Assembly: GCA_963789225.1 (NCBI GenBank)
Contig: CAWBKD010000005.1
Coordinates: forward strand, 293,095-357,094
Direction of reading: 5' to 3'
DNA length: 64,000 bases
DNA from: Palsa-504 sp963789225
GTDB lineage: Bacteria > Actinomycetota > Actinomycetes > Streptosporangiales > Streptosporangiaceae
In this document: in pieces, positions 43,841 through 52,598 of the stretch
Layout: each line of letters starts with the position of its first letter
Numbering within the stretch: the first letter of the stretch is position 1
Notes under the pieces: generated by a model
What the model was told of the DNA's origin: nothing
Databases searched by the model: none
What the model saw: the letters and a program-made list of their open reading frames with translations, nothing else
Program-made: the position numbers and the translations under genes

Positions 43841-44650
43841 CTAATAGATGCTGCCGGAGTACCCACTGCCCTGGCCATCCTGGTTGGTCAGCGGGTCCTG
43901 GCGGAAGGTGAGGGTGGTCCGGCCCAGCGCGATCCTCATGCCGTCGCTGAGCGTGACCCGCCTGACCGGCTGGCCGTTGACGAAGGTGCCGTTGGTAGAA
44001 CCCAGATCCACCAGGACCACCTGGTCATTCTCCACCCGCAGCTCCGCGTGGTGCCGGGACACGCCGGGGTCGACCAGGCGCAGGTCGCAGTCCGTGCCCC
44101 GGCCGAGCAGGGTCACCGGTGTCTGCAGCTGGTAGATGTGCTGCTCGCCGTCACCGTCGGGGGCACCTTGGGCTCCGGGTCCCGAGACGAGAAGGCGCGG
44201 GTGGCCCGGGAAGCCCCGTCCCGGGGTCCGCGGCAGGTCGCTGGTCGGCAGCCTGATCTCGCCGCCCTCGATCGTCGAGCCGCGGATGACGCCTGACCGG
44301 ATCCGGAAGGTGCCCGTCACCATGTCGGGCACGCCCTCGAAGCGCATCCGCACCGGGCCGACGAACGAATAACCCTGTTCCTTGGCATAATCCCTGGCCA
44401 GGTTGGCCAGCTCGACGCCCAGGGTTTCTGCGTACACGTCGAGGCGGGCGTGATCGGTTTCGGCGAGCTCGACGACGAAGTCATTGGGCACCAAAGTGCG
44501 CCCCTTCGCCACAATGGCGGCACGGTCGTCCATTTCTCGCTGTACGGCGCTGGCCACTTCGACCGGCTGCAGTTCGGACCTGAAGGCGCGCGCGAAGGCG
44601 CCCTCTACCATTCCTTCAAGTCGGCGCTCAAAGCGCTGCAGAACTCCCAA
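43841..44650 (-). CDS. fhaA: FhaA: DUF3662 plus FHA domain protein
   Basis: 269 residues. N-terminal DUF3662 domain (GVLQRFERRLEGMVEGAFAR to about 125), a Gly-rich linker and a C-terminal FHA domain (LGRGTDCDLRLVDPGVSRHH, LGSTNGTFVNGQ). In mycobacteria FhaA binds phosphorylated MviN and regulates peptidoglycan synthesis. It is the first gene of the minus-strand operon ending with crgA; the tRNA-Leu lies upstream on the other strand. Confidence 0.95.
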   Translation of the reverse strand: MGVLQRFERRLEGMVEGAFARAFRSELQPVEVASAVQREMDDRAAIVAKGRTLVPNDFVVELAETDHARLDVYAETLGVELANLARDYAKEQGYSFVGPVRMRFEGVPDMVTGTFRIRSGVIRGSTIEGGEIRLPTSDLPRTPGRGFPGHPRLLVSGPGAQGAPDGDGEQHIYQLQTPVTLLGRGTDCDLRLVDPGVSRHHAELRVENDQVVLVDLGSTNGTFVNGQPVRRVTLSDGMRIALGRTTLTFRQDPLTNQDGQGSGYSGSIY

Positions 44651-44735
44651 CGTGCCACCTCCCTTCCCGTCCCATCCCCCGATCGTATCCGGGGCGCAGG
44701 AGCGCTCGCGGTCGTGCTAACCTACTCGTTGCCCC

Positions 44736-44818
44736 GGGCGGGTGGCGGAACGGCAGACGCGCACGGTTCAGGTCCGTGTGTCCGAAAGGACGTGAGGGTT
44801 CAAATCCCTCCTCGCCCA
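44736..44818 (+). tRNA. tRNA-Leu (anticodon CAG)
   Basis: 83 nt with a long variable arm. Acceptor stem GGGCGGG pairs with CTCGCCC (one G-T), discriminator A at 44818. Anticodon stem CACGG/CCGTG with loop TTCAGGT puts CAG at 44769-44771. T-arm contains GGTTCAAATCC. The CCA end is not encoded. Confidence 0.95.
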
Positions 44819-44855
44819 CTTCTTATCTACCCGTATATCGACTGGTATCCGGTTG

Positions 44856-45407
44856 TCAGGGCACCACAATGACCGGACAGCGGGCGTGGCGGGCCAGCCA
44901 TCCGGATACCGAGCCCACGACCCGGTGCCATATGTGCGTCGGCGCCCCGATCACCAGCGCGTCGGCACTGAATTCCTCGGCGGCCGCGGCGAGTTCCCTG
45001 GCCGGGCTGCCGCGCCTGGTCCGGACGTGGACGTCCACCTCGGCCTGACCGGTCACCTGGTCGAGCTCGGTGAGCAGCCACCGCTCCAGCGCCTCGGCAT
45101 CGCGCGCCACGCCCACCACCTGCCCGGTCAGCGGCTCGCAGTAAACCCCTGACGAGCACACGTAGACGACCAGGAGCGGCCGGCCGAGACGCCGGGACAG
45201 CCCCGCCGCGTACGCCAGGGCGTTACGGCTGGACGCCGAACCGTCGTAGCCCGCGATGACCGGGTGCTCGAGCTTGAGCGCGGGCACCGCCGGTCCGGAC
45301 ATGGGAGCCGGCGCAGGCTCGGGAGGTCTGGGGTCCGGGCGGCCGTGCCGCTTCGGCTGGCCCGGTTCTGGCTGGCCCGGTGCCGGGCTCGACTCTGCCT
45401 GATCCAT
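44856..45407 (-). CDS. Universal stress protein (UspA family)
   Basis: 183 residues: a Pro-rich leader of about 45 residues, then one Usp domain (VIAGYDGSASSRNALAYAA, ADALVIGAPTH, and the ATP-loop-like end GSVSGWLARHARCPVIVV). The expected G-x2-G-x9-G(S/T) loop is partly changed (GAPTHIWHRVVGSVSG), so ATP binding is uncertain. Start at ATG 45407 (MDQAESSP); an upstream start at 45440 adds 11 residues. Role in stress or redox response is inferred from family only. Confidence 0.88.
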   Translation of the reverse strand: MDQAESSPAPGQPEPGQPKRHGRPDPRPPEPAPAPMSGPAVPALKLEHPVIAGYDGSASSRNALAYAAGLSRRLGRPLLVVYVCSSGVYCEPLTGQVVGVARDAEALERWLLTELDQVTGQAEVDVHVRTRRGSPARELAAAAEEFSADALVIGAPTHIWHRVVGSVSGWLARHARCPVIVVP

Positions 45408-45531
45408 AGCCCGCGTCCTAGCGGAAGGCCGTTTCCCCAACCGTCATACCGTGATGGATGCCCAGGATCGACGGCCTTACTCGTATTTGAAGAGCACTAT
45501 AGATCAGCGCGGGACCCTATGGTGAGTACTC

Positions 45532-47052
45532 ATGAACGCCGTGGCGGCCGAGCTGACCGCGATCGCGGGCGGGGAGCACGTGCTCACCGATCCCGACGTC
45601 ACCGCCGGGTACGCGACGGACTGGACCCGCAGGTTCCACGGCGTCGCGTACTGCGTGGTCCGCCCGCGCGATGCCGGTGAAGTGGCCCAGGTGCTGCTGG
45701 CCTGCGCGCGCCACGGCGTGCCGGTGGTACCGCAGGGCGGCAACACCGGGCTCGTCGGCGGCGGGGTGCCCCCGGCCGGTGGGGCCGTCGTGCTGTCCAC
45801 GAGGCGGCTGCGCAGGCTCGATCCGGTCGACACGCTGGCGGGGCAGGTCACGGCGGGCGCGGGCGTGACCATCGCGGAGCTGCGCGCGCACGCGGCCCGG
45901 GCCGGCCTGGAGTACGGCGTGGACCTGGCGGCCAGGGACTCCGCGACGGTCGGCGGGACGATCGCGACCAACGCCGGCGGCATCCAGACCATCCGGTACG
46001 GCCCGACCCGGGCGCAACTGCTCGGCCTGGAGGCGGTGCTCGCCGACGGCACCGTGATCAGCAGGCTCGGCGGTATCCAGGCCGACAACACCGGGTACGA
46101 CCTGACTCAGCTGCTCGCGGGGAGCGAGGGCACCCTGGGGGTCATCACCGCAGCCCGGCTGCGGCTGTGGCGCGCCGATCCGCCCACGCTCACCGTGCTG
46201 GCCGGCCTGGCGGGGATCGAGGCGGCCGCGGCGGCGTCGGCCAGGATCTCCTCGCTGGTGCCCGGGGTCCGGGCCGCCGAGTACTTCGAGGCGCCGGGCC
46301 TGGCCCTGGTGCGCGCGCATACGGGGCTGCCCGCCCCGCTGGGCCGGGACTACCCCGCTTACCTGCTCGTGGACGCGGCAGCGGCCGGGGATGACGCCGA
46401 ACGGCTGGCGGTGCTACCCGAGCTCGCGGACGCTGCGGTCGCCGTGGATTCCCAGGCTCGCGCCGCGTTGTGGGCGTACCGGGAGCGGCATACCGAGTCG
46501 ATCAGCGCGGCCGGCGTACCGCACAAGCTGGACGTGGCGCTGCCCGCGGCGCGGCTGGCCGCGTTCCGGGCGGAGCTCGACGAGCTCATCGTCAAGCTGG
46601 ACGCCCGCGCGATCGTGTTCGGCCACATCGGCGTCGGCAACCTGCACGTGAACGTGCTCGGCCCAGGGCCCGACGACGACCGGGCCGATGACGCGGTGCT
46701 GCGGCTGGCCGCCGAGCACGGCGGCACGATCTCCGCCGAGCACGGCATCGGCCGGGCGAAGGCGGCCATGCTGCCCGTCTCCAGGTCCGCCGCCGAGATC
46801 GCGGCGATGCGGGCCATCAAGCACGCCCTAGACCCGGCCGGCCTGCTCAACCCCGGGGTGTTGTTGGTGTTAGCCCCCGGGGGAGTACCCCCGGTGACCC
46901 CCCGTCTGGGGGGAAACCTTTCCCCCAGACCCCCTCGGCCCCCCTCCGGGGGGAACCGTTCGCAGACCTCCTCGGCCCCTGCTCCGGGGGGAACCCGTTC
47001 GCAGACCTCCTCGGCCCCTGCTCCGGGGGGAACCCGTTCGCAGACCTCCTAG
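45532..47052 (+). CDS. FAD-binding oxidase (GlcD/D-lactate dehydrogenase family) with repeat-derived tail
   Basis: 506 residues. FAD-binding PCMH domain (VVPQGGNTGLVGGG, SATVGGTIATNAGG, YDLTQLLAGSEGTLGVIT) and the C-terminal FAD-oxidase domain ending HKLDVALP, GHIGVGNLHVN, AEHGIGRAKA and DPAGLLNPGVLL. Homologues stop at that point (about residue 445). Here the frame runs on for about 60 residues through a hairpin and a 39-bp tandem repeat, giving PAPGGTRSQTSSA units, until a TAG made by a one-base loss in repeat copy 3. Substrate is an alpha-hydroxy acid (glycolate or D-lactate), not resolvable further. Confidence 0.9.
   Translation: MNAVAAELTAIAGGEHVLTDPDVTAGYATDWTRRFHGVAYCVVRPRDAGEVAQVLLACARHGVPVVPQGGNTGLVGGGVPPAGGAVVLSTRRLRRLDPVDTLAGQVTAGAGVTIAELRAHAARAGLEYGVDLAARDSATVGGTIATNAGGIQTIRYGPTRAQLLGLEAVLADGTVISRLGGIQADNTGYDLTQLLAGSEGTLGVITAARLRLWRADPPTLTVLAGLAGIEAAAAASARISSLVPGVRAAEYFEAPGLALVRAHTGLPAPLGRDYPAYLLVDAAAAGDDAERLAVLPELADAAVAVDSQARAALWAYRERHTESISAAGVPHKLDVALPAARLAAFRAELDELIVKLDARAIVFGHIGVGNLHVNVLGPGPDDDRADDAVLRLAAEHGGTISAEHGIGRAKAAMLPVSRSAAEIAAMRAIKHALDPAGLLNPGVLLVLAPGGVPPVTPRLGGNLSPRPPRPPSGGNRSQTSSAPAPGGTRSQTSSAPAPGGTRSQTS
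46904..46930 (+). repeat. Hairpin inside the 3' end of the GlcD-like gene
   Basis: GTCTGGGGGGAAA, CC, TTTCCCCCAGAC: 12 pairs with one bulge. It is the type of strong stem expected of a terminator just after the original end of the gene (about 46865), but is now inside the open frame. Confidence 0.6.
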
Positions 47053-47120
47053 CCCCTGCTCCGGGGGGAACCCGTTCGCAGACCTCCTCGGCCCCTGCTC
47101 CATGGGGAAACCGTTCCTCT
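46944..47120 (+). repeat. 39-bp tandem repeat, four copies plus a degenerate fifth
   Basis: Unit begins CTCCGGGGGGAACCCGTTCG and ends CTCGGCCCCTG. Copies: 46944-46981 (38 bp), 46982-47020, 47021-47058 (38 bp, with TAG created), 47059-47097, then a degenerate copy from 47098. It fills the space between the GlcD-like gene and the histidine kinase gene. Not CRISPR: there are no unique spacers. Confidence 0.85.
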
Positions 47121-47144
47121 GGATCCTCTCGGCCAGGCCCCCTC

Positions 47145-49067
47145 GTGGGCCTGACGTGGCACGATGTTGACGTGACCGCAGAGCTAGCGGGGGCGTCCGC
47201 GAGCCGCACCGACGCCACGGCCCGGGCGGTGATCGAGTGCGCGCCGGACGCGATCGTCGCGTTCGGCACCGACCGCACCGTGATGCTGTGGAACCCGGCG
47301 GCCGAGCGGATGTTCGGCTGGACTGCGCCCGAGGTCGTCGGGCTGGAGCCGCAGATCATTCCCGAGGAGCTGAAGGCGGAGCACAACGCGGTCCTGGAGC
47401 GCGTGCGCGGCGGCGGCCAGATCTCCCTCGCGACCCGCAGGATCCGCAAGGACAGCACGGTCATCGACGTGCGGATCGACACCAGCGCGCTGACCAACAG
47501 CGCGGGCGAGGTGACCGGGTGGGTCAACGTCTGCCACGAGACCGGCGAGGACATGGCGCGGCACTACATGGCCGAGCGGGTCAGGGTCGTGCGCAGGCTC
47601 GGCGACGTGGTCGCGGACATGAACGCCCAGCGAGACCTGGAGTCCGTGCTCGACCGCATCGCGGCCAGCTTGCGGGAGCTGACCAGCGCCGACGCGGGCG
47701 GTTTCGTGATCATCGAGGATGACGTGCTCCGGCTGGTCAGCACGGCCGGCCTGCCCGCCAGGCTGCGCGGCCGGACCGCGGCGCTGTCCAGGAGCCTGGT
47801 CGGCGAGCTGCTGCGGTCGGGCAAGACGGCCATGATGGCGACCGGGGAATCGGGCGGCTTCGACGACCTGATCTGGTCGGCGCTGCCCGGGCTGCACACC
47901 ATCGCGCTCAGCCTGTCGCACGTGGGGGGCCGGCCCTACGGCGCGCTGTACGCGCTGTACAGCCGCCGCGCGCTCAGCCACGTCGAGCTCGAGCTGCTCG
48001 AGTTGCTCGCCGGGCACGCCGGGGTGGCGCTGACCAACGCGATGGCCTTCGAGGAGATGGCCAGGCAGCAAGCCCACGAGCGCGCGGTGATCGACGGCAG
48101 CGCGGACGGCATCGCCGTGCTCGACGAGGCCGGCCTGGTGCGGCAGTGGAATCCGGCCGCGCACCGGATCACCGGGATGCCCGGGGAGCACGCGATCGGC
48201 AAGCCGCCGCCGTTCCCGCTGCCCGACCCGGGGGCGATGCTCACCCACAAGCTGCCCAACGGGCGGTGGCTCGACGTCCTGTGCACCGCGCTGGCCGACG
48301 GCGGGGAGTTCGTCATCGACTTCCGCGACGTGACCGCGGCGAAGGAACTCGAGGAAGCCAAGGACCTGTTCCTGGCCACCACCAGCCACGAGCTCCGCAC
48401 CCCGATCACCGTCGTCCAGGGCTTCGCCAGCACGCTGGCCACCCGGTGGGATCAGCTCACGGACGCCGAGCGGCAGGCGGCCGTGCGGACCATCGCCGAA
48501 CGGGCGGGCTCGCTCGGCCGGCTGGTCGAGCAGTTGCTGCTCGGCGCGCGGGCCGGCGCCGAGCAGTTCCCCGTCCGCAACGGCCCGATCGACCTGGCCG
48601 CCGTCCTGCGCGGCGCAGCCATCGCGTTCCGGCCGCTGTCGGACCGGCACACCGTCCTGGCCGACGTCCCCGACGACCTGCCGACCGCGATCGGCGACAC
48701 CATGGCCACCGACATCATCGTCGGGCAGCTACTGGAGAACGCCTTCAAGTACTCGCCCGACGGGGGCACGGTGGTGGTGCGGGCCCGCCAGGCCGGAGGC
48801 TGGATCGAGGTGGCGGTGGAGGACGAAGGGATCGGCATCGCCGACGGCGATCACGAGCGCATCTTCGACCGGTTCGTCCAGGGCGAGACGGGGGACCGCC
48901 GGCGGTTCGGCGGCGTGGGGATCGGGCTGTTCATCGTGCGCCGCCTGGCGCAGGCCCAGCACGGCGAGGTGTTCGCGACCTCGCGCCCGGCCGGGGGCAC
49001 GGTCATGTGCCTGCGCCTGCGGCCCGCCGGGCCCCTGGGATCCGGAGCGCGGCCTCAGGCCGAGTGA
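47145..49067 (+). CDS. PAS-GAF-PAS sensor histidine kinase
   Basis: 640 residues, no membrane helix, so a cytosolic sensor. Domains: PAS (about 20-125, VIECAPDAIVAFGTDRTVML), GAF (about 160-310), a second PAS-like segment (about 315-395), HisKA with H-box TTSHELRTPITVVQGF near residue 414, and HATPase_c with QLLENAFKYSPDGG, EDEGIGIAD and GGVGIGLFIV. GAF could bind a ligand or haem. Start uncertain: GTG 47145 or GTG 47172. No response regulator gene is adjacent. Ends overlap the convergent ABC ATPase by 13 bp. Confidence 0.92.
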   Translation: MGLTWHDVDVTAELAGASASRTDATARAVIECAPDAIVAFGTDRTVMLWNPAAERMFGWTAPEVVGLEPQIIPEELKAEHNAVLERVRGGGQISLATRRIRKDSTVIDVRIDTSALTNSAGEVTGWVNVCHETGEDMARHYMAERVRVVRRLGDVVADMNAQRDLESVLDRIAASLRELTSADAGGFVIIEDDVLRLVSTAGLPARLRGRTAALSRSLVGELLRSGKTAMMATGESGGFDDLIWSALPGLHTIALSLSHVGGRPYGALYALYSRRALSHVELELLELLAGHAGVALTNAMAFEEMARQQAHERAVIDGSADGIAVLDEAGLVRQWNPAAHRITGMPGEHAIGKPPPFPLPDPGAMLTHKLPNGRWLDVLCTALADGGEFVIDFRDVTAAKELEEAKDLFLATTSHELRTPITVVQGFASTLATRWDQLTDAERQAAVRTIAERAGSLGRLVEQLLLGARAGAEQFPVRNGPIDLAAVLRGAAIAFRPLSDRHTVLADVPDDLPTAIGDTMATDIIVGQLLENAFKYSPDGGTVVVRARQAGGWIEVAVEDEGIGIADGDHERIFDRFVQGETGDRRRFGGVGIGLFIVRRLAQAQHGEVFATSRPAGGTVMCLRLRPAGPLGSGARPQAE

Positions 49068-49864
49068 TCGTTGTCGTCCGGCCTGTCGCGGTGGCGCGGT
49101 TCGCCGCCGGTGGCCGCCAGGTACGCGTCGACGATGCCAGTGACGTCTTCGCCCTGCATCATGATCTGGCCCTTCTCCAGCCAGATGACCTGGTTGCAGC
49201 TCGCCTCGATCTCGCCCAGGTTGTGCGCGACGAGGAACACGGTGCCCGCCTGCCCGCGGAGTTCCATGATCTTCTCGTGGCTCTTGGCCCGGAAGTTCGC
49301 GTCACCGGTGGCCAGCGCCTCGTCGATCATCAGGATCTCGTGGCTCTTGGCGGCGGCGATGGAGAAACGCAGCCGCTGGGCCATGCCGGTGGAGTAGGTG
49401 CGCATCGGGTAATCGACGAAGTTGCCGACCCCGGAGAACTCCACGACGGACTCGTAGCTGTCCTTGACCTCCGCCGGGGTCATGCCCATGGCCAGGCAGC
49501 CCAGGACGACGTTCCGCTCCCCGGTGAGATCGTCCATCAGCGCCGCGTTGACGCCCAGCAGCGCCGCCTGCCCGCTGGTGTAGACGCAGCCGCGTTCGGG
49601 CGGCAGCAGGCCGGCGATCGCCTGCAGCAGGGTCGACTTGCCCGAGCCGTTCCTGCCGATGACCCCGATGGCGTCACCGTGGCTGGCCACGAACGAGACG
49701 CCCCTGATGGCGTGTATCTCGCGGACCGAGGGACGGCGCTGGCGCCTGACCACCCGCATGAGGGCCGTCGCGGCGGTGCCCTTGTCGCCGCCCGCCCCGT
49801 ACACGCGGTACACGACGTGCAGGTCGTCGACGATCACGGTGGGCGCGGACCCGCTTACCTTCAC
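49055..49864 (-). CDS. ABC transporter ATP-binding protein, polysaccharide/teichoic acid export type
   Basis: 269 residues of the Wzt/TagH/RfbE branch. Walker A is GRNGSGKST, the signature is YSTGMAQRL (this branch has S-T/S-G-M), Walker B is ILMIDEALATGD, followed by the switch histidine in VAHN. No C-terminal carbohydrate-binding extension. The membrane permease, usually next door, is not in the window. Likely energises export of an undecaprenyl-linked surface glycan. Confidence 0.9.
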   Translation of the reverse strand: MKVSGSAPTVIVDDLHVVYRVYGAGGDKGTAATALMRVVRRQRRPSVREIHAIRGVSFVASHGDAIGVIGRNGSGKSTLLQAIAGLLPPERGCVYTSGQAALLGVNAALMDDLTGERNVVLGCLAMGMTPAEVKDSYESVVEFSGVGNFVDYPMRTYSTGMAQRLRFSIAAAKSHEILMIDEALATGDANFRAKSHEKIMELRGQAGTVFLVAHNLGEIEASCNQVIWLEKGQIMMQGEDVTGIVDAYLAATGGEPRHRDRPDDNDHSA

Positions 49865-49984
49865 GCTGAGACGTTACCGTGCCGCGGCGGGTGCTGGAGT
49901 GCACGAGTGTTTCTAAGCCGCCTGAACGGGGCATTTCCCGCTCGTACCGGGTTCGCAGGGTCGGATACGCGGGCTAGGCCCGTC

Positions 49985-50428
49985 ATGGAGGTGACTGAGT
50001 TGAGCGACCTACTGCTCCCGTTCGCCGCGGCCAGCGTCGGCGTGGCCCGCAGGCGCCTGGTGTCGGACCTGATTCACGCGGGCGTATACGGTTCCGCGCT
50101 CACCGACGCGGCGCTGGTGCTGAGCGAACTGCTCAGCAACGCCCTGTGTCACGCGACCCCGCTGCCCGGTCCGGGCCTGCGCGTGAGCTGGTGCCACCAG
50201 GCGGGCAGCGTCCGGGTCTCGGTCACCGACGGTGGCGCGCAGACCGTCCCTGAGCTGGGCGAACCAAACCCGTCCACCACCGGGGGCCGGGGCTTGCGGA
50301 TCGTGGAGCGGCTTTCGCTGTGCTGGGGGACGAGCCACGGCGGCGAGGGCACGACCGTATGGGCGGAGGTGCCGGTCCCGCAGATGACCACGGTCGCCGT
50401 GCCGGCGGCGGCCGCCGAGCGGGGCTAG
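49985..50428 (+). CDS. ATP-binding protein, anti-sigma regulatory factor (RsbW/HATPase_c_2) type
   Basis: 147 residues of a GHKL fold without histidine kinase parts. N-box SELLSNALCHA, the G1-like VTDGGAQ and G2 GGRGLRIVERL are present. Such proteins bind sigma factors or antagonists in partner switching, common in actinomycetes. Start at ATG 49985; TTG 50000 has a better ribosome site (GGAGGTGA 5 nt upstream) and may be used. Ninety-eight bp upstream of a STAS protein gene on the same strand, its plausible antagonist. Confidence 0.85.
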   Translation: MEVTELSDLLLPFAAASVGVARRRLVSDLIHAGVYGSALTDAALVLSELLSNALCHATPLPGPGLRVSWCHQAGSVRVSVTDGGAQTVPELGEPNPSTTGGRGLRIVERLSLCWGTSHGGEGTTVWAEVPVPQMTTVAVPAAAAERG

Positions 50429-50526
50429 GGACCGCCGCTCGCGCCCCGCCGCTTGCGGTGAACTCTCAGCGTGCGCTCACCGTAGCTGCCTGGCGCCTGG
50501 GCCCCCGGCGCGGTAAGGTTCGGCTC

Positions 50527-50883
50527 GTGGAGCTAGATGTCTCAAGTCGATTTCACGATGATCACACCATCGTGACCATCTCCGGTGAAATCGATCTTTA
50601 TACCGCTCCGCGGCTGCACAGCGAGCTGGCCGCCCTGCTGGGCGACGGCATGCCCGCCCGAGTGGTGATTGACATGTCCGGCGTGGAGTTCTGCGACTCC
50701 ACGGGCATGAACGTGCTGCTGTCCTGCCTGCGCCGCGCGCGCGAGCGCGGCGGCGAGCTCGAGATCGCCGACCCCAAGCCCGCGGTGCGCAAGATCCTCC
50801 AGGTCACCGGGCTTGACTCGGTGTTCACCCTCGTCGAGGATGCGGACGGCAGCCGGCCGAAGCCGGCGCTGCCGCACAACTAG
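50527..50883 (+). CDS. STAS-domain anti-sigma factor antagonist (RsbV type)
   Basis: 118 residues of a single STAS domain: ISGEIDLYTAPRLHSEL, VVIDMSGVEFCDSTGMNVLL with the phosphorylatable serine in DSTG, and the C-terminal helix LQVTGLDSVFTL. In its dephosphorylated form it would bind the anti-sigma kinase and free a sigma factor. GTG 50527 chosen (MELDVSSRF) with GGTAAGG upstream. Follows the ATP-binding regulator gene, suggesting a module. Confidence 0.9.
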   Translation: MELDVSSRFHDDHTIVTISGEIDLYTAPRLHSELAALLGDGMPARVVIDMSGVEFCDSTGMNVLLSCLRRARERGGELEIADPKPAVRKILQVTGLDSVFTLVEDADGSRPKPALPHN

Positions 50884-50913
50884 GCATCCCCTGACCTGAC
50901 CTAGGATCGGCCC

Positions 50914-51624
50914 ATGTCAGCAGGGCCGCGATCCGGCGACGTGGCGGTGGTCATCCCGGCGCGCGACGAGGCCGCCCGGATCCAGGCGACCGTGGCGGCG
51001 GCGGCCGGGCTCCCCGGCGTGGCCTTCGTCGTGGTGGTCGATGACGGCTCGCGCGACGCCACCGCGGAGCTGGCGCGGCGCGCGGGTGCGGTCGTGGTGC
51101 GGCACGCGAGGAACCGGGGCAAGGGCGCCGCCATGGAGACCGGCGCGGACGCGGTCCGCCTGGTTGACCAGCGAGAAGCTCGCGAATCGGCCCGGCACCT
51201 GCTGTTCCTCGACGCTGACCTGGCCGACACCGCCGCGCTGGCCGGGCCGCTGGCCGAGCCGGTCCGGGCCGGTACGGCGGACATGACGATCGCGGTGTTC
51301 AGCGCTACCGTCAAGCTCGGCGGGCACGGCCTGGTCGTGGGCTTGTCGGGAGCCGGGATCCGCCGGGCCACCGGGTGGCGGCCGGCGCAGCCGCTGAACG
51401 GGCAGCGCTGCCTGACCCGTGCGGCCTTCGAGGCCGCCCGCCCGCTCGCCCCTGGCTGGGGGGTGGAGACCGGGCTGACCATCGATCTGCTCCGGCGGGG
51501 GCTGCGCATCACCGAGGTCCAGGTCGACCTCGCGCACCGCGCGACCGGCCCGGGGCTGCGCGCCCAGCTGCACCGTGCCCGCCAGTTCGCCGGCGTCGCC
51601 CGGGCCCTCGCCGTACGGCCGTGA
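50914..51624 (+). CDS. Family 2 glycosyltransferase
   Basis: 236 residues with a GT-A fold: VAVVIPARDEAARI, VVVVDDGSRDAT, RNRGKGAAM and the metal-binding LFLDADLAD. Similar in outline to glucosyl-3-phosphoglycerate synthase and dolichyl-phosphate mannosyltransferases, but without a membrane tail. ATG 50914, 30 bp after the STAS gene. Donor and acceptor unknown. Nineteen bp later begins pheA. Confidence 0.85.
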   Translation: MSAGPRSGDVAVVIPARDEAARIQATVAAAAGLPGVAFVVVVDDGSRDATAELARRAGAVVVRHARNRGKGAAMETGADAVRLVDQREARESARHLLFLDADLADTAALAGPLAEPVRAGTADMTIAVFSATVKLGGHGLVVGLSGAGIRRATGWRPAQPLNGQRCLTRAAFEAARPLAPGWGVETGLTIDLLRRGLRITEVQVDLAHRATGPGLRAQLHRARQFAGVARALAVRP

Positions 51625-51654
51625 CCGCGCGGCAATGCTGGCATGATGTGCGCT

Positions 51655-52566
51655 ATGCCAGTTGCCTACCTGGGACCCGAGGGCACCTTCTGTCAGGCGG
51701 CGCTGCACGCCGTCGATGCCGCGGCCGAACAGCTGTCCTGCCCGACCATCCAGGCCGCGCTCGCGGCGGTGCGCGATGGCCTGGCCGAGCGGGCCGTGGT
51801 CCCCATCGAGAGTTCGGTCGAGGGGGTCGTCACCGCCACTCTCGATGACCTGGCCGGCGGGAACGACCTGGTCATCGTGGCTGAACTGCAGATCCCCATC
51901 GCGTTCGCGCTGCTGGCCAGCCAGGGCACAGCGCTCGGTGACATTAAGCGGGTCGGCGGTCATGCGCAGGCCATGCCACAGTGCCGCGGCTGGCTGGCAG
52001 CCAACCTGCCGGACTGTGAGTGGGTCCCAGTCGCTTCCAACGCCGAGGCGGCCCGGCAGACCGCGGACGGTCACCTCGATGCGGCCCTGGCGGGCGCCTT
52101 CGCCGCCGACCGTTACGGCCTGGAGGTTCTCATCCCCGACGTGCACGACCGGGACAACGCCGTGACCCGGTTCGTCGTGGTCGCACCGCCCGGGCCGCTG
52201 CCCGCCCGGACCGGGACCGACCGGACCTCGGTGGCCGCGTTCCTGGCCGAGGACCACCCGGGCGCGCTGCTCGAGATCCTCACCGAATTCGCGGTGCGCG
52301 GGATCAACCTGACCACGATCCAGTCGCGGCCGACCGGCAACCGGCTCGGCCAGTACTACTTCTTCATCGACTGCGAGGGCCACGTCGACGACGCCCGGGT
52401 CGGCGAGGCGCTGATGGGGCTGCGCCGGGTGTGCCGGCAGGTACGTTTCCTCGGCAGCTACGCGCGCTGCGACGGCGCCATCACGCAGGTCAGACCGGGC
52501 ACCTCGGATGCCGAATTCGCCGCCGCGGCGGCCTGGCTAGGACGGCTGCGCTTCGGGCGTCCGTGA
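51655..52566 (+). CDS. pheA: Prephenate dehydratase
   Basis: 303 residues: catalytic PDT domain with YLGPEGTFCQAAL, the PIESSVEGVV motif and the catalytic threonine in VTRFVVV; C-terminal ACT domain (DHPGALLEILTEFAVRGINL, ESRP-like QSRPTGNRLG) that binds phenylalanine for feedback inhibition. Converts prephenate to phenylpyruvate. ATG 51655 chosen (MPVAYLGPEG); an in-frame ATG at 51643 adds four residues. Confidence 0.96.
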   Translation: MPVAYLGPEGTFCQAALHAVDAAAEQLSCPTIQAALAAVRDGLAERAVVPIESSVEGVVTATLDDLAGGNDLVIVAELQIPIAFALLASQGTALGDIKRVGGHAQAMPQCRGWLAANLPDCEWVPVASNAEAARQTADGHLDAALAGAFAADRYGLEVLIPDVHDRDNAVTRFVVVAPPGPLPARTGTDRTSVAAFLAEDHPGALLEILTEFAVRGINLTTIQSRPTGNRLGQYYFFIDCEGHVDDARVGEALMGLRRVCRQVRFLGSYARCDGAITQVRPGTSDAEFAAAAAWLGRLRFGRP

Positions 52567-52598
52567 CTCCGGTGACGCTCGTTCGGGGAAAAAGGCCC

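Noticed and set aside
46944..47120. CRISPR array
   Set aside because: Units are adjacent 38-39 bp copies with no unique spacers and no cas gene.
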